From Marinigracilibium pacificum (lineage in GTDB: Bacteria > Bacteroidota > Bacteroidia > Cytophagales > Cyclobacteriaceae), in contig NZ_JABBNU010000002.1 in the NCBI RefSeq assembly GCF_012926615.1, forward strand, positions 434,001-498,000: DNA of 64,000 bases, written 5' to 3'. Shown here in pieces: positions 59,191 through 64,000 of the stretch. The notes beneath the pieces were generated by a model. That model saw only the letters and a program-made list of their open reading frames with translations. It was not told the DNA's origin and did no database searches. Position 1 is the first letter of the stretch, and each line of letters opens with the position of its first letter. A program made the position numbers and the translations under genes.

Positions 59191-60132
59191 TTACATTGTT
59201 ACTGCTGCAGGAGGCGGTGGTGGTAGGCTTTCCGGATTTTGACTTGGTGGCGGTGGTGGTAGGCTTTCCGCATTTTGACTTGGTGGTGGCGGCGGTGAAA
59301 GGCTTTCCGCTTTGAGTATATTTTTATCACGAATATCCATGTACGAAATTAACTCCGATGCCTTATTCATAACTTTCTTTATTTTTCCACTTTCATCAAC
59401 TACTATGTGTGTAGGATATGCATGTAACTTAAGCTCATTTTTGATGTAATCTTTCTGAGAAGCAACAACCGGATAATCAAATTCCTTTTTCTTCAAAAAA
59501 TCTTCTAATTTATCTTTAGGATCTGTAGCCAAACTTAAGAAAATCACATCTTCTCTTTGTTTGTATTTTTCAACAAATTCATTTAGTTCAGGCATTTCAG
59601 CAACACAGGCAGTACAATTGATATACCAGGTTTTAATAATTAGAGTTTTACCTTTTGTATTTTCACTATTAAAAGTATTTCCTTTCAGATCGGTAAATTG
59701 AAATTCCGGTAGCTCTGTCCCTTCCATATTATAATGATTGAGGTAGTTCTGAGCTGTACTCTTCATGATATTTCCAATGTTTGCTTTATTTGCATTTGCA
59801 CTGAGTTTGAACAGTTTGTAAGTACTTATATCCTCATCTGATTTTATCTTTAGAGGAATATATTTACCGGTAGTTAACTTTTTAAGAAACTCCTGTTCAT
59901 CAATTTTTTCTGATTGCTCATTTAACCCGATAAATTCTGTTGCCAATGAAATGTTGCTCCAATAGTATGACCACCAAATGTTGAAATCAGACTCCAATTC
60001 GTTTATGTCAACATTTGGTTCAAGAACTTCTGTATTGTTCTCAGAAGAATCATTTTCGGTCTTTTCATTTTTGTAACAAGCAAAAACAAAAACCGAAACA
60101 ATCAGAATAATAATAAGTTTGGTTGTTTTCAT
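59191..60132 (-). CDS. TlpA-like thioredoxin lipoprotein with proline-rich repeat tail
   Basis: About 313 residues from the ATG at 60132 (another ATG lies three codons upstream). Lipobox: IIILIVSVFVFAC-YK. The thioredoxin domain (about 140-275) includes TLIIKTWYINCTACVAEMPE with the CTAC active site, VIFLSLATDPKDKLEDF and YPTHIVVDESGK with cis-proline. After the fold the chain ends in SPPPPPSQNAESLPPPPP, then SQNPESLPPPPPAAV, a three-fold repeat of about 12 residues. TlpA-like proteins reduce disulfides in the periplasm; the proline tail is unusual and may bind a partner or cell wall. Confidence 0.88.
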   Translation of the reverse strand: MKTTKLIIILIVSVFVFACYKNEKTENDSSENNTEVLEPNVDINELESDFNIWWSYYWSNISLATEFIGLNEQSEKIDEQEFLKKLTTGKYIPLKIKSDEDISTYKLFKLSANANKANIGNIMKSTAQNYLNHYNMEGTELPEFQFTDLKGNTFNSENTKGKTLIIKTWYINCTACVAEMPELNEFVEKYKQREDVIFLSLATDPKDKLEDFLKKKEFDYPVVASQKDYIKNELKLHAYPTHIVVDESGKIKKVMNKASELISYMDIRDKNILKAESLSPPPPPSQNAESLPPPPPSQNPESLPPPPPAAVTM

Positions 60133-60159
60133 ATTTAACAAATTTCCTGGAGAGAGTTA

Positions 60160-60400
60160 AGAGCATTACTATGCCTGGTATTCGCTCCGTTTTCTTGGTT
60201 GATTAATAGTTTTGAATTCCTTTAAATATGGAATATATAAGTTTTGGGTATAATACCAAAGCTAATGGAGATATTTAACATATCGTAAACGGATACAATG
60301 GTATTAATTGTAAGTATTTATTCTTTTTGGTAAGATGTAATTAATTGCCGTATCTTTTCTATACGCTAAAGTTTCGGCTACTGTGTTATTCTAGGATATC
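60160..60400. repeat. Possible highly diverged copy of the cassette separator
   Basis: Order and spacing recall family 1: CTCCGTTTTCTTGG with TTGATTAATAG (CTTCGTTGTTTG, GTTAATAA), GAATTCCTTTAAATAT (ATTTCCTTTAAAAAT), GTAAACGGATACAATGG (GTAACCGGATAATG) and ACGCTAAAGTTTCGGCTACTGTG (ACGCTATCGCTAAACTTCAG..GTG). Identity is low and no boundary repeats are seen, so this is tentative. The rest of the 341-bp gap is empty. Confidence 0.35.
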
Positions 60401-60482
60401 ATAAAAGTCTATATTTTAAATATCGAGTGTTTAATATCAATTGTTGTTTTCGTTTATTGCTTTCTATTAATTTTTCAAATAT

Positions 60483-61310
60483 CTAATTCCAATTAACACA
60501 TTTATTAATACTATCAGAGTGTGTTTTGTACAAATACCAGTTGTTAGACCCAAATACAGTATATTCAAAAGAAAACCAAATTGTATAAACACCTAATCCA
60601 GGGTAAATTATATCAACAAGAAATTTGTCAACATCTCCTGCTCCGTATTTGAACTCCTTAGTGTCGATTATTTGTTCTCCTTTTTCTTTGGTAATGCTGA
60701 CTGTATACCGATATTCCACAAGTGGAGCTCCTACACTAGGCTCTTCAAGTTGGGGACATTCCTGGTAATCCCAATGAATTTTTAAATTTTTCATTAAGAT
60801 GATTTTTCCTCCATTGTTGCCTATCAATAGGTTGCCACCAGTATAATTTTCTAAGTGGAACTGAACTGTTAATTCCTCTCTTTTTATTTCATTTATAATA
60901 GTATTAGTATTTTTTGTTATGTTTTTATTTGTACTATCAATTTGCTTGCTAATGGAATTATTTGACTTTTCTATTTGCTGATCGATCTTAGATGTTTCTT
61001 GTAAAATAGTATCGATTTGCTGATTACTTTTTTCCTCAATTTTGTCACTTAACTCAATTATTTCGGGGACATCTTCTACTTTGGTATATACTTCATAAGC
61101 TTTGAGACCGAATACTAAGATGAGTGTTAATACGGCTATTATTGCAACTGTACTCATTAATTGTTTTAATAGTTTATATCCCCTTAATCCGTCTTGTTGA
61201 CCAATCTTGGCTACGATTGCCTTATACAATAAATAGAGGATTAGAAAAAAAAGCGCAATGAGGGAAATCGGATTAGTAATAGATGACGCTATTTCAAATA
61301 TTTTCTCCAT
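60483..61310 (-). CDS. Membrane protein with coiled coil, unknown function
   Basis: 275 residues. Two transmembrane segments (PISLIALFFLILYLLYKAIV and LMSTVAIIAVLTLILVFGLK) are followed by a long coiled coil (about 85-145: ELSDKIEEKSNQQIDTILQE, TSKIDQQIEKSNNSISKQID). A beta-rich domain closes the protein (FHLENYTGGNLLIGNNGGKI, VEYRYTVSITKEKGEQ, YGAGDVDKFLVDIIYPGLGV). The family is not recognised. Its start is 330 bp from the separator copy at 61642, so it is not clearly part of a cassette. Confidence 0.55.
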   Translation of the reverse strand: MEKIFEIASSITNPISLIALFFLILYLLYKAIVAKIGQQDGLRGYKLLKQLMSTVAIIAVLTLILVFGLKAYEVYTKVEDVPEIIELSDKIEEKSNQQIDTILQETSKIDQQIEKSNNSISKQIDSTNKNITKNTNTIINEIKREELTVQFHLENYTGGNLLIGNNGGKIILMKNLKIHWDYQECPQLEEPSVGAPLVEYRYTVSITKEKGEQIIDTKEFKYGAGDVDKFLVDIIYPGLGVYTIWFSFEYTVFGSNNWYLYKTHSDSINKCVNWN

Positions 61311-61641
61311 AGAGGTTAGGTTTAGGTTGTGCTCAACAATTGATTATAAGCACCTTTGTGCTTCATATAATTCATGGGATTATGGCCGAAAATGCTTTTA
61401 AAATAGGAAAGTAATTGTTACAACGTTTAAAAGCAATAAAATGTAATTCTTTAGTTGTAGGAAACAAACGTAATCGGGTAATGTACGGGTGTTTTGTTTA
61501 TGATCTCAAATAGATATTAAGATAATATCACTTTATTTGCTGGCTATAATTTTTTTCGAATTAATATTTGAATTCGATATCAGATATTCAGAATGCTCAA
61601 CATTATTAAATTGTTTCATTACCGATTTTCTAATTTTTGCC
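61311..61641. other. 331-bp intergenic region, no feature seen
   Basis: A/T-rich sequence upstream of the coiled-coil protein gene and left of the second cassette block. It ends in TTTTTGCC directly before AACGAGTGG, the separator start. No matching GTTGGCAAAA left boundary was found, so no cassette can be closed here. Confidence 0.5.
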
Positions 61642-61997
61642 AACGAGTGGATGATAGCAAAGCAATTGCTTATACATTACCCGTTTACGGTGTTGATTTA
61701 TAGTTTAAATTCCTCTAAAAAAGGAAAAATAGTTGTTTTAAACTTCAAAAACAAAGAGCTCATGAATCTTTAATGGCTTGTAAACCGATATATCTTGGCA
61801 GGATATAAGCACTTTTTATATAGATCGGGATTTAATCCCGGCATTTCATTAAAAGTCTGAAGTTATGCTATCGCTAAATGGGTGGCAAGATGTCCTTCTA
61901 AATAATTCAAATTTTAGAAGCTCTCATTAGTATTCAAAATATTAAAATAATTATATATTTCTAGTTGCAATAAAAGACAGTACTTCTATTGTAGCTA
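61642..61997. repeat. Cassette separator R7 (family 1, diverged), start of the second block
   Basis: Begins AACGAGTGGATGATAGCAAA and keeps the order of the family: TAAATTCCTCTAAAAAAGG, GATCGGGATTTAATCCCGGC and AAAAGTCTGAAGTTATGCTA with TCGCTAAATGGG. The hairpin CGGGATT-t-AATCCCG is longer than in other copies. It ends GTACTTCTATT-GTAGCTA, the left boundary of the hip cassette (TTGTAGCTA, 61989-61997). Confidence 0.75.
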
Positions 61998-62000
61998 GTT

Positions 62001-62960
62001 TTAAAGCTCTATTTGTGCTGCTTTGTTATCAATTAGTGATTTGTATTCTTCTTTCATTGAATCATTTAAGAAACTACCTTCAATGAATTTGCTCCATTTC
62101 GGAATTAGTTTTTTATACTTTTTGAATATGTTGTCTATAACCTTTGAGTCCAAACCAGCACCTTTCATGGCAATTTCAAAATCTTTCTTTTTGATCTTTT
62201 TTTTCTTCCCATTTAAGTTCAAAGCAAGATCTTCGTCATCTCCTTCAAATACTAATTCTGTGGCAACTAGATCATAAGCAGGGCATAGGCCATATTCTGA
62301 ATTCCTTTTCAGTAAAGAGAAATTTTTAAGGTGCATATCGTTGTTTCCAGTTAAAAAACTAAATAGCACTAATTCAAAGAAATCCGTAACATCCAAACCT
62401 GGATTTTCGGCATGCTTTTTTATAGCCTTTGCTATTTGCTCGTACGAACCTTTGTACTTGTGCTCCGTCATTCGTTCAGTTATTTGGCACATGTCTTCCA
62501 TATGAAGCTTGTTTCCTTTTTTTCGATCAATTCTTTTTGTTATATAAGCTAATTCTCCTGATTTCAGTCTGATAAGTGAATGCTCTACGGTTTTTAATTT
62601 ACTGACTTCAGCCAAGTGCATTGTCAAATCTTCGATTTCTGGTAAACTTGAGTATGTTTTTGTTTGGGGCTTTAAAATATATTCACCCCAAAGGCCTACA
62701 ATTGTAAATCGCTCAGATTCTGATGAATTTTCCGATAGTCCAAGGGATAGTTTAGGTTGAACACCTGTAACCGTTTTTTGACTTTTGATTACTTGTTCAG
62801 CTAACTCTAGGATTTGGTCTTCTGTAAAATTAAATTCTGGAGGATTAATTTTACCAAAGAATTTCTTACTGCATTTTTGATGATAACCTTTTATACCTGC
62901 TTCAGTAGTTAACTCTTCTAAACTAATTTCCTTATAGCAATAAAGACATTTATTCTCCAT
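62001..62960 (-). CDS. hipT: HipT-like kinase toxin (HipA C-terminal domain) (cassette 9)
   Basis: 319 residues. It starts with a zinc knuckle (NKCLYCYKEISLEEL, KGYHQKCSKKF), then the HipA kinase core lacking the N-subdomain 1: QKTVTGVQPKLSLGLSENSS (the G-V-Q-P-K loop), LKPQTKTYSSLPEIEDLTMH, YITKRIDRKKGNKLHMEDMC, SFLTGNNDMHLKNFSLLKRN (catalytic GN-x-D-x-H-x-K-N) and LCPAYDLVATELVF. In HipBST systems HipT phosphorylates a tRNA-synthetase target. It overlaps hipS by 11 bp and stops 4 bp before the left boundary TTGTAGCTA. A frameshifted HipA is unlikely because both parts have proper starts and overlap. Confidence 0.88.
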   Translation of the reverse strand: MENKCLYCYKEISLEELTTEAGIKGYHQKCSKKFFGKINPPEFNFTEDQILELAEQVIKSQKTVTGVQPKLSLGLSENSSESERFTIVGLWGEYILKPQTKTYSSLPEIEDLTMHLAEVSKLKTVEHSLIRLKSGELAYITKRIDRKKGNKLHMEDMCQITERMTEHKYKGSYEQIAKAIKKHAENPGLDVTDFFELVLFSFLTGNNDMHLKNFSLLKRNSEYGLCPAYDLVATELVFEGDDEDLALNLNGKKKKIKKKDFEIAMKGAGLDSKVIDNIFKKYKKLIPKWSKFIEGSFLNDSMKEEYKSLIDNKAAQIEL

Positions 62961-63279
62961 TTTCTTCCTGTGGTTGTATTGATACTGCCCCTATGCAATC
63001 ATGACAAGTTTTTAATAATATGCTCATTCTATCCCGTGGATCTAGTTTCCAGTTTTTTTGTGCGATATCTAATAACCACCCTTCAGGAATTAACCCATCA
63101 AAAAACGGGAATAGAATTTTACTTTCATATCGATCATTTGTAAGTGGAAACGTCACGCTTATTGCTTCTGAGTTCGGTTGGCCCAGATATGATTTTTCGT
63201 ATTGAAAATGATAACCATCTTCATCTTCCGTTAATTTTCCTGCCAATTTATTATGCATGTAAACTTTAGCGATCTTCAT
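62950..63279 (-). CDS. hipS: HipS-like protein (HipA N-terminal subdomain 1) (cassette 9)
   Basis: 109 residues from the ATG at 63279; the frame is open for 22 more codons but those lie over hipB. KIAKVYMHNKLAGKLTEDED, FQYEKSYLGQPNSEAISVTF, LTNDRYESKILFPFFDGLIP, EGWLLDIAQKNWKLDPRDRM and CHDCIGAVSIQP form the complete Couple_hipA subdomain. In HipBST systems this part is a separate gene and acts as the antitoxin of HipT. It overlaps hipB by 14 bp and hipT by 11 bp. Confidence 0.85.
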   Translation of the reverse strand: MKIAKVYMHNKLAGKLTEDEDGYHFQYEKSYLGQPNSEAISVTFPLTNDRYESKILFPFFDGLIPEGWLLDIAQKNWKLDPRDRMSILLKTCHDCIGAVSIQPQEENGE

Positions 63280-63478
63280 TTCTTTCTGTTGGTATAGGTC
63301 CAAGTTCATGGCCAAATAATGATAAGACCTGATTGACCTTATCAATCATTAATGATTTCTTTCCTTGTTCTAGGTCGCGCACAAATCGTAGTCCAACGCC
63401 TGCTTTAAACGATAGGTCTTCTTGTGTTAATCCGAGTTTTTTACGTCTTTCTTTTACAAATTGACTTAGCTTTTCCAT
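63266..63478 (-). CDS. hipB: HipB-like Xre-family regulator (cassette 9)
   Basis: 70 residues from the ATG at 63478; the longer frame would start inside the operator region and is rejected. MEKLSQFVKERRKKLGLTQE, DLSFKAGVGLRFVRDLEQGK and SLMIDKVNQVLSLFG make a single helix-turn-helix of the HipB/Xre type. HipB binds operators upstream of the operon and represses it; five matching palindromes lie at 63487-63668. The first ends 9 bp from the start codon. Confidence 0.88.
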   Translation of the reverse strand: MEKLSQFVKERRKKLGLTQEDLSFKAGVGLRFVRDLEQGKKSLMIDKVNQVLSLFGHELGPIPTERNEDR

Positions 63479-63486
63479 AATGATTT

Positions 63487-63668
63487 TATACCCTTTCGGG
63501 TATAAATATAGTGATAAAAACGAAAAATATACCCTTTCGGGTATAAATATAGTGATAAAAACGAAAAATATACCCATTCGGGTATAAAAATATATGCTTT
63601 AGTGTAAAATATACCTGTTCGGGTATAGTTGATTAGATTTCAGTAGGAGGTATACCCAATCGGGTATA
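63487..63668. promoter_or_regulatory. Five 18-bp HipB operators with exact 41-bp period
   Basis: Copies at 63487-63504, 63528-63545, 63569-63586, 63610-63627 and 63651-63668 follow the palindrome TATACC[C/T]NNTCGGGTATA. Start-to-start distances are all exactly 41 bp, about four helical turns, so all sites face one side of the helix. The first two repeats are identical over the full 41 bp (with AAATATAGTGATAAAAACGA between); the later spacers differ while the palindromes stay. The operon promoter must lie among them. Confidence 0.85.
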
Positions 63669-63675
63669 ATTTGAT

Positions 63676-64000
63676 TAGCTACAACGAAGGGATAAGCGCG
63701 ACTCTATTGCTCTTATTTCCTTTATAACTTCGTTGTTATTTTTGTTAATAATTCCCTTTAAAAATCCCTAAAGTAGCTCTTGATTCCGCAAAATCAAACA
63801 TTTTCTTAATAAATACCCGTATGAAAGCGGATAATGTATTTTAGAAATACTATTTGATGGAAGTAACTCATTTTGCTTATGGCAGGATGCTACTGAGAGG
63901 GATATCATTGGGCTTACTTCTTTATTGACTGGGATTAAATCCTTGCATTTCATTATACGTCTGAGGTTGCGCTGAAGCTAAACTCCAGACAGTGGGGGTA
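63676..64000. repeat. Cassette separator R8 (family 1, long form), cut by window edge
   Basis: Starts with the inverse core TAGCTACAA-C and GAAGGGATAAGCGCG. Here the first module is a clear hairpin: ACAACGAAG at 63681-63689 pairs with CTTCGTTGT, with inner GGATAAGC...CTTATTTCC pairing. It carries the long-form segment and CATTTTCTTAATAAATACCC (as R2) and runs to CCAGACAGTGGGGGTA at the last base. The next cassette lies outside the window. Confidence 0.85.

Noticed and set aside
62001-63279. hipS and hipT as one hipA gene broken by a frameshift
   Set aside because: The two frames overlap by 11 bp with proper start and stop codons, the N-terminal zinc knuckle of hipT is extra sequence absent from HipA, and split HipBST systems are known.
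1-64000. Integron integrase or other site-specific recombinase in the window
   Set aside because: None of the proteins shows the R-H-R-Y pattern of tyrosine recombinases or a serine-recombinase core. The recombinase, if any, lies outside.

Overview
The window is AT-rich DNA from a member of the Bacteroidota, most likely a Cytophagales-type free-living bacterium. The evidence is a CarboxypepD-regulatory/TonB-dependent receptor, many Bacteroidota-type domains of unknown function (DUF3570, DUF4266, DUF4272, DUF6090-like), lipoproteins, several TTG starts, a membrane-anchored LuxR-type regulator and almost no Shine-Dalgarno sequences. Genus and species cannot be fixed from the sequence. No rRNA, tRNA or CRISPR array was recognised.

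Region 1 (1-2077) holds a truncated membrane-anchored aspartyl protease and a membrane-tethered LuxR-type regulator, both on the minus strand.

Region 2 (about 2130-12072) is the unusual part. Eight one- or two-gene units lie head to tail on the minus strand, separated by long repeats. They encode a secreted TIMP/NTR-like protein, a ParDE toxin-antitoxin pair, several proteins of unknown function, an endonuclease V-like protein with a YwqK/MORN-like partner, a leucine-rich-repeat lipoprotein and a small secreted protein. Six separators are copies of one family of about 230-650 bp that starts AACGAGTGGATAAGC. Each unit is bounded by its own short inverted repeat of 6-9 bp, different for every unit (for example GTTATAGC/GCTATAAC, TTACCCAC/GTGGGTAA, GTTAGGCTC/GAGCCTAAC). 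This is the geometry of integron cassettes, where the 5' core and the inverse core at the start of attC are complementary within one cassette. One junction (11199-11321) is an almost textbook attC-like hairpin. No integrase gene is in the window, and most core sites deviate from GTTRRRY, so this is either an unusual integron/CALIN with giant attC sites or a different cassette-recombination system with the same geometry. The array ends beside a remnant that resembles an IS3-type transposase.

Region 3 (12300-41000) is ordinary chromosome, mostly minus strand. It includes a SUFU-domain protein, a thioredoxin/ApbE/DUF4266/DUF3570 operon, an SPFH-GYF protein with a zinc-ribbon partner, three serine hydrolases counting one in region 5, a POT-type transporter, a ZIP transporter, a C69 dipeptidase and a TonB receptor with a TPR partner.

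Region 4 (41375-48636) is a plus-strand operon: an MpaB-type oxygenase, a multi-pass membrane protein and a 1750-residue Ser/Thr kinase-ATPase-GAF-histidine kinase.

Region 5 (48714-61310) returns to the minus strand with an ASCH protein, an L,D-transpeptidase, a di-haem peroxidase, a cyclase-family hydrolase, secreted proteins of unknown function and a TlpA-like protein with a proline-rich repeat tail.

Region 6 (61642-64000) is a second block of the same cassette system, about 50 kb from the first. It carries a three-gene hipB-hipS-hipT toxin-antitoxin cassette whose promoter region has five palindromic operators at exactly 41-bp spacing. Another long repeat copy runs off the right edge.
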